In this document: positions 8,081 through 15,222 of the stretch, one piece after another | How positions within the stretch are numbered: the stretch's first letter is position 1 | Layout: each line of letters opens with the position of its first letter | Source: Butyrivibrio sp. | GTDB taxonomy: Bacteria > Bacillota > Clostridia > Lachnospirales > Lachnospiraceae | Reading direction: 5' to 3' | Assembly (NCBI GenBank): GCA_015056565.1 | Contig: SVGB01000020.1 | Span: forward strand, 1 to 47,667 | Length of the DNA: 47,667 nucleotides | Notes under the pieces: generated by a model | The model's input: only the letters and a program-made list of their open reading frames with translations | Database searches by the model: none | Told to the model about the DNA's origin: nothing | Translations under genes and position numbers: made by a program

Positions 8081-9010
8081 TTAGAAATTGCCCTTTTGTA
8101 CTATCTTATATTTTCTGGCATAGCCCACAGGATTGTAGCTTTCTTTTGCCTGGCGAAGGCCTTCGATTCCCATGTCATCCTCTCTGTTTACAAGAATAGC
8201 ATCTTCGTAGGAATTTAAAAGAAACTGCTGATTGATGACCTGATAGATCCCAGGAATATCAGAGTTTGCCTTCTCTGTACTTACAACAACCATCTGCTCA
8301 GACTTGTTGTAGGAACCAATACAGAAAGCCTCAAGATTGTCGTCTATGAAAATGCCGCCAACTCTGAAGGTGATCTTGTCGCAGTTCCTGAGGATATCTA
8401 AAACGCCTTCCTTCTCACTAAGGAGTGTGTCGCGGCTTTCAATACCGTCTTTTAATCTTTCTTCCACCCATTTGTTCATGAATATCTCAAGGAAGTACTC
8501 GTCCTTGCAGCACATGGTCTCATATGACCAGCGACCTTCGTATTCCTTCATAAATTTATTTATGAGGTTTCTCTTTTTCTGGAACTTCTTGCCTGGCAGG
8601 GTTCGAAGATCCTCGGCGCTGTATAGGTAGTCCTTAAGGTCAGCTTCTTCAGTGACCTCGTATTCAGAATCTGTGAAAAGAGATAGCTTCTCCATGGCAT
8701 CTTCATCCGCAAGATGGATCTTTAATGGGGCATGGAGAGTTTCGTTGAAATAGTTTTTTAGTAGTTCAAAGTAACGGGGAAGTTCTTCTTCATTGCAGTA
8801 GGGCATTGCCGCAAAATATCCGTTCTCATCCTTCATCATGATGAGAGCAGCGTTTTCCTCCATGTAGATCTTTGCATTATAGTAGTTTTTCCAAATATAT
8901 GTATCAAGTATAGTGCTGTCACAGGTCTTGTTATTCCTAAGGGAGTAGATCTGTGAGAGTTTTGATGCGTCGTCAAAGGATGGCGCTTTAAAAGTAAGCT
9001 GTGTAGTCAT
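8081..9010 (-). CDS. DUF2156 domain protein (phosphatidylglycerol lysyltransferase C-terminal-like)
   Basis: The 309-residue soluble protein resembles DUF2156/LPG_synthase_C proteins, which carry paired GNAT-like folds as in the catalytic part of MprF. Visible family features are the KFQKKRNLINKFMKEY segment near the middle, the RVGGIFIDDNLEAFCIG strand pair and the NREDDMGIEGLRQAKESYNP end, typical of acceptor binding in this family. No membrane segment is present, so it is a stand-alone acyl or aminoacyl transferase whose substrate is unknown. The start has a GAAAGGAAC site. A good promoter lies immediately upstream, and the DHH gene follows in the same direction. Confidence 0.75.
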   Translation of the reverse strand: MTTQLTFKAPSFDDASKLSQIYSLRNNKTCDSTILDTYIWKNYYNAKIYMEENAALIMMKDENGYFAAMPYCNEEELPRYFELLKNYFNETLHAPLKIHLADEDAMEKLSLFTDSEYEVTEEADLKDYLYSAEDLRTLPGKKFQKKRNLINKFMKEYEGRWSYETMCCKDEYFLEIFMNKWVEERLKDGIESRDTLLSEKEGVLDILRNCDKITFRVGGIFIDDNLEAFCIGSYNKSEQMVVVSTEKANSDIPGIYQVINQQFLLNSYEDAILVNREDDMGIEGLRQAKESYNPVGYARKYKIVQKGNF

Positions 9011-9037
9011 ATTAGTTCCTTTCCATGTATGACGACA

Positions 9038-9066
9038 TTATACATCACGATTAAATTGCGCACAAT
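9038..9066 (-). promoter_or_regulatory. Promoter of the DUF2156-DHH gene pair
   Basis: On the minus strand TTGTGC (9061-9066) and TATAAT (9038-9043) are separated by 17 bases. The expected start point is about 20 bases before the DUF2156 start codon. Confidence 0.7.
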
Positions 9067-9171
9067 ATAAGAAATCGACATAAATTTATTTAAAAAAATG
9101 CCGCAGTTTATCTATATTTCGATATAATAAGTATTAGAAAAAATAAACCACTCATTAAGGGGGATATAAAA

Positions 9172-9489
9172 ATGCTAGAGAGAAGAACCATTAACCGAGT
9201 TGAATTCCTTGCAAACAGTGTGATCGTAGACAAACAGACACTTCATAAGTACTATGGGCAGGTCAAGAACATCAGCCCTCTTGGAATCGCTATTACAGTT
9301 GATGCTCATATACCTAATCTTGTTGGGCACGATATGATCGTAGTTGCTGAGACAATGATCATGTATGCTGAGGCAGTCAGAGAGGATCAGGAGCAGGGAG
9401 GAAAGAAATCTGTAGCCTTCAAGGCAAGAAAGTTCACTCCTGATGTACTTCAGTATCTGTTTGAGCATATTGGTGAGGATGAAGAATAA
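9172..9489 (+). CDS. PilZ-like domain protein (putative c-di-GMP receptor)
   Basis: The 105-residue protein begins ERRTINRVEF, which provides the RxxxR motif (Arg5-Arg9), and has NISPLG at residues 33-38, which fits the (D/N)xSxxG motif. Together these are the c-di-GMP contact motifs of PilZ domains, spaced as in that family, and the length fits a single PilZ barrel. AAGGGGG lies 8 bases before the start; TATAAT at 9123-9128 may be the -10 box. The gene for a large secreted coiled-coil protein follows after 30 bases, so the two are probably co-transcribed, and the PilZ protein may couple c-di-GMP to surface or adhesion functions. That link is inferred from position only. Confidence 0.75.
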   Translation: MLERRTINRVEFLANSVIVDKQTLHKYYGQVKNISPLGIAITVDAHIPNLVGHDMIVVAETMIMYAEAVREDQEQGGKKSVAFKARKFTPDVLQYLFEHIGEDEE

Positions 9490-9519
9490 TTAGCTAGGGT
9501 TTTACGGAGGAGGCATCTC

Positions 9520-12360
9520 ATGAAAAGAAGGGAAATAACCAATAGGAAATTAGTGTCTGCGCTGACCATTGGCATTTCGGCCATGATGGCATTGCAGACA
9601 CCTATTACTGCGTATGCAAGTGACGCTGATCTTGAAGAGCCGGGGGATGGCGGATCAGGTCATGAGAGCACTGTTGAAACTGGTGACAGCTATGAGCCGG
9701 TGACAAATGATGCTCAGGAGGCGGCAGATGTTGCACAGGAAGCCGTATCTGATAGTAGCGCTTCTTCTGGTGCTACAGAGCAGGCAGCTGCGGAGCAGGT
9801 TGCTCTAGAGGCAGGGCAGCAGGCCACTGCAGAGACTCCGGCTGCCATGGAAACTGCAGAGGCAGCAGCGGATATTATCCTTAATGGAGATGCATCCCAG
9901 AATATAGCGGCAGCAGCTGCTACAGATGTAGCAGAGTCTTCGCAGAAAGCTGTTTCTGACCTTATTGAGACAGCCGAAAATGTGGTTATGGATACAACAA
10001 CAGCTGATGGTCAGGAGATAGCAGCTGCTACAACTGATCTTGAGAATGCTTCCCAGAATATTTCTGACGCCAAGGATAATCTGGTGGAGGCGGAAAAAGA
10101 AAACAAGGCAGCCGAGAGCTCTTTTGACACAGTAAAAGAAGAGCAGAGGGAGATGCTGGATTGTGCTGAGGCCATAAATCAGACAGCTAACGAGATGCTT
10201 GAAGATACCCAGCTTGCAAGCCAGAAGTCAGCTATGCTTGTGAATTCCATCCAGACAGCTGGAAGTATAGATGAGGCAAAAGAGGCGTACAAGGACCTTG
10301 AGCAGCTTGTTGATGAAGCTAAGCAGGACCTGGCGCTTAGGAAAGCTCTTTACGACAGGTTAACTGCTGAGTATGAGGCGGCCCTCAAAAATCTTGAGAC
10401 GGCACAGGCAGTCCTTGACGAAGCTGAGGAGAGATTTGAAGCTAAGACAAACGCTGCAGCAAGCGCAGCACAGGATGCTCAGGCAAGTGTCGATGCAGCT
10501 AAGGACAAGGTGGATAACCTTGCTGGAGCCTTAAGCGTTGTTCAGGATAAGCTTGAAGATGAGAAGAAGGCCAACGATATGGCGACCCGAATGGGCGAAA
10601 ACAATGAAAACTCCTGGAAGAGTGCATGGTCAAAGGATGATATTGGAGGAAGCAGAGAGACCATGAGAAACGTAGTTATCAATTACTACCTTCCACAGGT
10701 CCTTGAGCTTGAGGTATTGGATTATCAATTTGAAGAACCACAAAAAGGTATTGACGGACAGGAATACAATTATACCAAGCTGAATTTCAGCTATAAGGAT
10801 AAAGACGGCAATATAGTTGAAAACGCGGTGAAATACTTTAATTGGGATTCTCTTGTAAAGGAGAGTTTCGAAAAGACTGGAATTAGTAAAAACCAACCTG
10901 GAATTGTAGTATTTGAAAAAGATACTATGGAAATACAGGCTAACCAGTATTTGATTGATTATTACAAGAATCACAAAAATACAGATATAACCAACAATAA
11001 AAAAGATAACTACAAAAAAGGATTCTATGATGTTTACAGTTATGTGGACGGTAATGGGCAGCTGCAACTGATAATCAATGATGAACTAAAACAGGCCGGA
11101 GATGATGCTGTCAGCCAAACTAAAGACGGTAAGAGTGTATTTACTTCATATAAGGGCCATGAGCTGACCCCGGTTGTACAAAACCACAACAGTCTCCTAC
11201 ATGATGCTAACTGCCTGATAGTAGCTTCAGACAAGAATATCGAAAAATATACAAGTGAAAAGAGTAATACCGCTGTATACAACTGGCATATCAAGGACAA
11301 GCTGGAAGATAAGATAGGCGAGGTTGTAGCAAACAGTAAAGCCCTTAATGCGTTCATTACCAGCAATAAGACAGATAATGACGCTGCGCAGCTTATTACC
11401 AAGTATGCCCAGTACAAGGAAGAGACTGATAAGGCTCAGGCAGCAGCAGATAAGGCCCAAGAGAAGGTTGATGACCTTAATAAGGCAATAGATGAAGTTG
11501 TTTCAAAGAGCCTAAAGAGCAGGAAGACCATGAAAGCAACGACGGCTCTTGGCGTTGAGGATATAGCAGGTTACCTTGGACTTAAGGATATTGATGAAGC
11601 AGAGGCTGCAAGACTTAATGACCTGAGCGTGGCAGGACTTATCTCTGAGCTTAACAGCTTAAAGGGTAAGGCTGCTGAAAATGCCAATAAAGCCAATGAG
11701 AATCTTGAAAAACTTCAGAAACAGTATGCAGATGCAGAGCAGGATCTCACAAAGGCTATTGAGAGATTGACACCGCCAGTAAGCGGTGGAAGTGGTTCTG
11801 GCTCAGACCGCTCAGAAGGCGGAACTGACGAGGAAAGAGCAACTGATGGTGCACTGGCAGATGGCGCAGGAGCTGTCAGACCAGCAGGTACCCTCGCTGC
11901 CCAGGCCGTTGCTGCCATAGAAGAAGCGGTCAATGAGACTGCACATGCTACAACTGCGGACGCAGCAGGCACATCTTCACAAGCTTCTTATGACGTTAAC
12001 GCGGCTCAGGGCGGTACTGGTGCAGACGCAGGAGTAGGAGCCACTGCTTCTGAGGATGGCACTACGATAGGTGATGGAGCTGTAGCTCTTTCTGATGCCC
12101 CAGCTGGCGCAGGAGAGGCTATAAGTGATGAAATTCCTGAAGATACAGAATTTGCTACAGGTAAGACTACAGTAGCAATTGCAGAGGAAGAGACAGCTCT
12201 TTCCATGGCGGCTGAAAGTGATACTGTTCCTGAAAAGAAGAGCTTCTGGTGGATACTTCTCATAGCCATTCTGGGCGTTACTGGCGAGAAGATGTACAAA
12301 GAGCACATGGAAAAGAAGAAAGAAAAAGAACTGAAAGATGGTCCTGGGGGACGGGGTTAG
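9520..12360 (+). CDS. Large secreted coiled-coil surface protein with C-terminal membrane anchor
   Basis: The protein has 946 residues and no family I recognise. A signal peptide covers about residues 1-34 (KRREITNRK charge, hydrophobic core, then TAYAS-D cleavage). Residues 35-160 are Ala/Glu/Thr-rich; 170-350 are long Ala/Glu/Lys heptad coils; 370-600 form a different, more AT-rich domain with many Tyr, Asn and beta-prone segments; 625-755 are coiled coil again; 760-905 are a Gly/Ala/Ser/Thr low-complexity stalk. A membrane helix FWWILLIAILGVTGEKMY precedes a Lys/Glu tail. It looks like a stalked adhesin or S-layer-associated protein. The last residues (DGPGGRG) and the stop codon lie inside the left repeat of the transposase unit, so the native cytoplasmic tail may have been altered. 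The start has a perfect GGAGGAGG site. Confidence 0.75.
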   Translation: MKRREITNRKLVSALTIGISAMMALQTPITAYASDADLEEPGDGGSGHESTVETGDSYEPVTNDAQEAADVAQEAVSDSSASSGATEQAAAEQVALEAGQQATAETPAAMETAEAAADIILNGDASQNIAAAAATDVAESSQKAVSDLIETAENVVMDTTTADGQEIAAATTDLENASQNISDAKDNLVEAEKENKAAESSFDTVKEEQREMLDCAEAINQTANEMLEDTQLASQKSAMLVNSIQTAGSIDEAKEAYKDLEQLVDEAKQDLALRKALYDRLTAEYEAALKNLETAQAVLDEAEERFEAKTNAAASAAQDAQASVDAAKDKVDNLAGALSVVQDKLEDEKKANDMATRMGENNENSWKSAWSKDDIGGSRETMRNVVINYYLPQVLELEVLDYQFEEPQKGIDGQEYNYTKLNFSYKDKDGNIVENAVKYFNWDSLVKESFEKTGISKNQPGIVVFEKDTMEIQANQYLIDYYKNHKNTDITNNKKDNYKKGFYDVYSYVDGNGQLQLIINDELKQAGDDAVSQTKDGKSVFTSYKGHELTPVVQNHNSLLHDANCLIVASDKNIEKYTSEKSNTAVYNWHIKDKLEDKIGEVVANSKALNAFITSNKTDNDAAQLITKYAQYKEETDKAQAAADKAQEKVDDLNKAIDEVVSKSLKSRKTMKATTALGVEDIAGYLGLKDIDEAEAARLNDLSVAGLISELNSLKGKAAENANKANENLEKLQKQYADAEQDLTKAIERLTPPVSGGSGSGSDRSEGGTDEERATDGALADGAGAVRPAGTLAAQAVAAIEEAVNETAHATTADAAGTSSQASYDVNAAQGGTGADAGVGATASEDGTTIGDGAVALSDAPAGAGEAISDEIPEDTEFATGKTTVAIAEEETALSMAAESDTVPEKKSFWWILLIAILGVTGEKMYKEHMEKKKEKELKDGPGGRG

Positions 12361-12369
12361 TGGACCAAT
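12338..12369 (+). repeat. Left end repeat of the RAYT unit
   Basis: Unit B copy. It contains the last codons and TAG stop of the coiled-coil surface gene on the plus strand and the last codons and TAA stop of the transposase on the minus strand, so the two genes overlap tail to tail within the repeat. Confidence 0.85.
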
Positions 12370-13136
12370 TTACAGATTCTTTTGACAGTTGTTCCAGAAA
12401 TATCCATGACTCGTGCAATCTGTTTTATTGTTAGTCCTTCTTTTTTTAATATACGAACATACTCATTTCTTTTTACTTTTTCAAGAGCGATTGTATCAGC
12501 TGTTGATGAGAGATGAGTTATTGATTTAAATACGTCTAAAGCTTTTTCATCTGTAAAAAAATGATTTGTTTCTTGATGATCATTTTCAAATAATGAATTT
12601 TCAGGTGAATCGGCTTCTTTGGCAAAATAGTGAAGCAAGGAATCCTTTGAACCGGCGATGTTATATGCAAATGACACGTTGATCAAAGGATTTTTTGCGC
12701 CTAAATAAGCGTTAATGCTGCTCCAACGATATTCCGATGCATAGCGACACATATTTGCCTTTACTGGATTGTTGTGAATATAGATAAGAGTAGATAGAAA
12801 AGCTTGTTCGCTTTCAACTGCTGTACTATAGAATCGCTCTTGGAAAAGATGACCACTGCGAGAATATTTATTATTGTACCAACGAACAAATCTGGTTCCG
12901 AGGCTTTGAAAAAAACTGGCCAGCTTATCGTCGGGGAGATGAATTAGTAAATGAATATGATTATTCATTAGGCAATAGGCATAAATATCAATATCATATT
13001 TTTTTTTACAATCTGATAAAATTAAAAGGAATTTTTGAAAATCGAAATCTTCTTCAAATATGATGTGCTGATTGACAGAACGAAGTATGATATGATATAT
13101 GCCAGTTGAACTCAGCGTTCTGGGTTTTCTTGGCAT
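12357..13136 (-). CDS. REP-associated tyrosine transposase (Y1/HUH, RAYT) with C-terminal HTH
   Basis: The 259-residue protein has the features of TnpA-REP enzymes: PRKPRTLSSTGIYHIILR at the start, the HUH metal motif NNHIHLLIH with His60 and His62, and the block RFVRWYNNKYSRSGHLFQER (residues 82-101) that holds the nucleophile tyrosine (Tyr87 or Tyr91). This is followed by the conserved YIHNNPVKANM and WSS segments. Residues about 222-256 (EGLTIKQIARVMDISGTTVK) form a helix-turn-helix extension, probably for DNA recognition. These enzymes nick and rejoin single-stranded DNA at REP hairpins. The frame and motifs are intact. An AGGAGT site precedes the start. Its last codons and stop are within the left repeat. 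Confidence 0.9.
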   Translation of the reverse strand: MPRKPRTLSSTGIYHIILRSVNQHIIFEEDFDFQKFLLILSDCKKKYDIDIYAYCLMNNHIHLLIHLPDDKLASFFQSLGTRFVRWYNNKYSRSGHLFQERFYSTAVESEQAFLSTLIYIHNNPVKANMCRYASEYRWSSINAYLGAKNPLINVSFAYNIAGSKDSLLHYFAKEADSPENSLFENDHQETNHFFTDEKALDVFKSITHLSSTADTIALEKVKRNEYVRILKKEGLTIKQIARVMDISGTTVKRICKLVH

Positions 13137-13220
13137 AAGATAACTCCTGTAGATATTAAAATATAGATTGTCAAAATCATTGACTTTAGAAGTATATATT
13201 TAATGAGAGGAAATAGCAAT

Positions 13221-13847
13221 ATGAATTTGAAAAATGGACCACTAACCCCGTCCCCTAGGACCATTCGCGTGCTCTTCGTTTGCCACGGCAATATCTGTAG
13301 ATCCACAATGTCTGAGTTTATCATGAAGGACATTGTAAGTAAGCAGGGGCTTTCCGGGAACTTTCATATAGAATCAAGCGCAACTCATACTGATGAGATA
13401 TGGAATGGAGTTGGAAGTCCTGTTTATCCCCCTGCAAGGGCAAAGCTTCAAGAGCATGGCATTGGCACAGATGACAATGAGCTTGGAGTGTCACAAAAGC
13501 GTGCAAGGCTGACTTCCAGGGGAGATTATGATAAGTTTGACTTCATAATCGGCATGGACAGAGCGAACATGAGGGATCTTGAAAGGCTATTTGGTGGAGA
13601 CCCTGACAAGAAGCTATATAAGATGCTGGACTTTACTGACAGAGACGGAGATGTGGCTGATCCCTGGTACACAGGGAACTTTGATGCTACCTGGAGAGAC
13701 TGCTCTGATGGTTGTCATGGACTCTTTAGGCAGATCCTTACTGATCCTGAGTATGCAAGGCAGTTGTCTGAGGGAGAAAATGAAAGAGACTACGGCGATG
13801 AAGATATAGACCGCGGCCTTATCCATGATGATTTTCCAAGAGGCTGA
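13221..13847 (+). CDS. Low-molecular-weight protein-tyrosine phosphatase
   Basis: This 208-residue enzyme has the P-loop VCHGNICRS (Cys21 to Arg27, CX5R) and the general-acid motif DPWY (Asp147), so it should dephosphorylate tyrosine residues; in Firmicutes such enzymes often control capsule or exopolysaccharide synthesis. An upstream ATG (13203) is in frame, but GAGAGG at 13205-13210 fits ATG 13221 better. Residues about 5-14 (NGPLTPSPRT) are encoded by the right repeat of the transposase unit; the normal LMW-PTP fold begins right after, at IRVLFVCHGN. The insertion therefore replaced the original start and gave the protein a new N-terminal tail. The C-terminal 35 or so residues are acidic and extend beyond the usual fold. 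Confidence 0.85.
   Translation: MNLKNGPLTPSPRTIRVLFVCHGNICRSTMSEFIMKDIVSKQGLSGNFHIESSATHTDEIWNGVGSPVYPPARAKLQEHGIGTDDNELGVSQKRARLTSRGDYDKFDFIIGMDRANMRDLERLFGGDPDKKLYKMLDFTDRDGDVADPWYTGNFDATWRDCSDGCHGLFRQILTDPEYARQLSEGENERDYGDEDIDRGLIHDDFPRG
13233..13264 (-). repeat. Right end repeat of the RAYT unit, forming the N-terminus of the phosphatase gene
   Basis: This is the inverted unit B copy. It is translated in frame as part of the LMW-PTP N-terminus, from Asn5 through Thr14. Confidence 0.85.
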
Positions 13848-13877
13848 TCATCATTGCATAATAATTCAAATTGTGAT

Positions 13878-13938
13878 AAGCTACTAACTATGTTTTTGGA
13901 AACTGAATTTTCAAGAACGTGATTAGTAGCTTGTTTTA
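13878..13938 (+). terminator. Possible terminator after the phosphatase gene
   Basis: AAGCTACTAA (13878-13887) is the exact complement of TTAGTAGCTT (13923-13932), which is followed by GTTTTAT. The 35-base loop is long and the T run weak, so this is a low-certainty terminator or operator-like inverted repeat upstream of the DegV gene. Confidence 0.4.
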
Positions 13939-14002
13939 TATGCAGTTTTGGAAACTATATATTAAAATGTAGTGTTTATATCATATGGTAAGGAGTGAAA
14001 GA

Positions 14003-14854
14003 ATGGCAATTCGTATTGTTACGGATTCAGCAAGTGATATTTCTCAAGAATTGGCAAAGAAATGGGATATAACGGTTATTCCCTTAAATGTCAGATTTGG
14101 GGAAAGGGAGTTTTTGGACGGAGTTACACTTAGCGGCCCTGATTTTTACAAGAAACTGGTTGAGACTGATGAAATCCCAAAGACCAGCCAGATATCTCCC
14201 TATGAGTATTCAAGAATATTTGAAGAGGCAGATAAAGCAGGGGATGAACTTATATATTTTAGTCTCTCTTCAGGCGTATCAGGTTCATATCAGAGTGCTT
14301 TGATAGCAGCACAGGATTACTCTGATAATATTCATGTGCTTGATACCAGGCAGTTTTGTATTTCTGAGTACATAATTGTTCAAAGGGCGGTAGAGATGCG
14401 CTCTTTAGGTATGAACGCCAGGGAAATAGTAGAAAAAATATCTGAAGAAATGAAAAAGGCTCATGTTATTGCAGTCTTTGACACTCTTGAGTATCTTAAA
14501 CTTGGTGGAAGACTTCCTGCTGCTGCAGCTTTTGTAGGGAATCTGCTAATGATCAAGCCTGTAATAACCATAGAAGATGGACAGGTTAAGGTCATTGGTA
14601 AAGCCAGAGGATCTAAGAACAGCCACAACATGCTCATGGAATTTGTGAGAAATCATGGAGGCATAGATATGGATAAACCCGCATGTCTTGGTTACACAGG
14701 CTTATCTGATGAAATGCTAAAGAAGTATGTAGAGGATTCGAAAGTGCTATATGAAGGACATGAAGATAAGCTCCAATACGCGGTAGTAGGAGCGACAATC
14801 GGAACCTATGCGGGCCCAGGAGCCATAGCCCTGGCATATTTTGAAAAAGCCTGA
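14003..14854 (+). CDS. DegV family fatty-acid-binding protein
   Basis: The 283-residue protein matches the DegV/FakB family: RIVTDSASDIS at the start, SGVSGSYQSA in the middle, the conserved segment LEYLKLGGRLPAAAAFVGNL, and TIGTYAGPGAIALAYF at the end. Family members bind a fatty acid and in several Firmicutes present it to the FakA kinase for incorporation into phospholipid. An in-frame ATG at 13985 exists, but AAGGAG sits 7 bases before ATG 14003, so I use the latter. It converges on the YolD/polymerase pair with a 38-base gap. Confidence 0.9.
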   Translation: MAIRIVTDSASDISQELAKKWDITVIPLNVRFGEREFLDGVTLSGPDFYKKLVETDEIPKTSQISPYEYSRIFEEADKAGDELIYFSLSSGVSGSYQSALIAAQDYSDNIHVLDTRQFCISEYIIVQRAVEMRSLGMNAREIVEKISEEMKKAHVIAVFDTLEYLKLGGRLPAAAAFVGNLLMIKPVITIEDGQVKVIGKARGSKNSHNMLMEFVRNHGGIDMDKPACLGYTGLSDEMLKKYVEDSKVLYEGHEDKLQYAVVGATIGTYAGPGAIALAYFEKA

Positions 14855-14892
14855 TCGCAGATGACCGTTATTTTTTTGGCAAGCTGAACAGC

Positions 14893-15222
14893 TTAGTCCT
14901 CTTCCAAATTGATATCTAAAATGTCATCAAAATCAATCTTGGTGTTTACGATCTGAAGGATCCTGGAGGTCTCGTCAAGTCTTGCCACCATTCCTGTAAT
15001 CTTAAGGTACTTGTCCTTGTGAAAGTAGATCACAGAGATGATCATACCTTTTTCTATCAGATGCATCTTTTTATCGAGCTCTCTAAGGGAATCCTCTGAG
15101 AGCTCGATTTTTGGTACTATTATCTTTTCTTTTGCTGCGATTGCTTCATCAAGACCAACTACAGCCTTGAAGGGGAGGAACTGAGCAGCCCTTTTATCCG
15201 GAGGCATTTTCTGTCTAGCCAT
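14893..15222 (-). CDS. YolD-like protein, partner of the Y-family polymerase
   Basis: The 109-residue protein begins ARQKMPPDKRAAQFLPFKAVVGLDEAI, typical of YolD-like proteins that are encoded next to UvrX/UmuC-like polymerases in Firmicutes. Its start (ATGGCTAG) overlaps the polymerase stop by 8 bases, with GGAGG inside the polymerase gene, so translation is coupled. The role of YolD proteins is not well known; a UmuD-like regulatory or accessory role has been suggested. Its expression should follow the SOS promoter upstream of the polymerase. Confidence 0.85.
   Translation of the reverse strand: MARQKMPPDKRAAQFLPFKAVVGLDEAIAAKEKIIVPKIELSEDSLRELDKKMHLIEKGMIISVIYFHKDKYLKITGMVARLDETSRILQIVNTKIDFDDILDINLEED

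Larger units (their letters stand above)
12338..13264. mobile_element. REP-associated transposase unit (RAYT with flanking inverted REP-like ends)
   Basis: The minus-strand Y1 transposase gene is bracketed by two 32-bp inverted copies of unit B (12338-12369 and 13233-13264) that match at 29 of 32 positions. Each copy has its own GGTCC/GGACC mini-arms around GGGGACGGGGTTAGTGG. The same 17-base core is in the 3189-3346 hairpin, linking the transposase to dispersed non-autonomous copies. The unit sits between two plus-strand genes and supplies the stop of one and the early codons of the other. I see no target-site duplication, as expected for HUH/Y1 enzymes. Confidence 0.85.

Noticed and set aside
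3407..9010. TIR, DHH and DUF2156 genes as one defence operon
   Set aside because: The TIR gene is on the opposite strand and convergent, with its own promoter; DHH and DUF2156 families are ordinary housekeeping-type genes in this group.
10630..11417. Two long minus-strand frames (145 and 125 codons) opposite the coiled-coil surface gene
   Set aside because: They are hydrophobic, Ile/Leu/Ser-rich shadows of the Asn/Lys/Glu-rich plus-strand gene, without start signals.
14855..14895. Terminator between DegV and YolD genes (AAGCTG/CAGCTT hairpin at 14881-14894)
   Set aside because: The T run lies before, not after, the stem on the plus strand, and on the minus strand the stem is followed by A.
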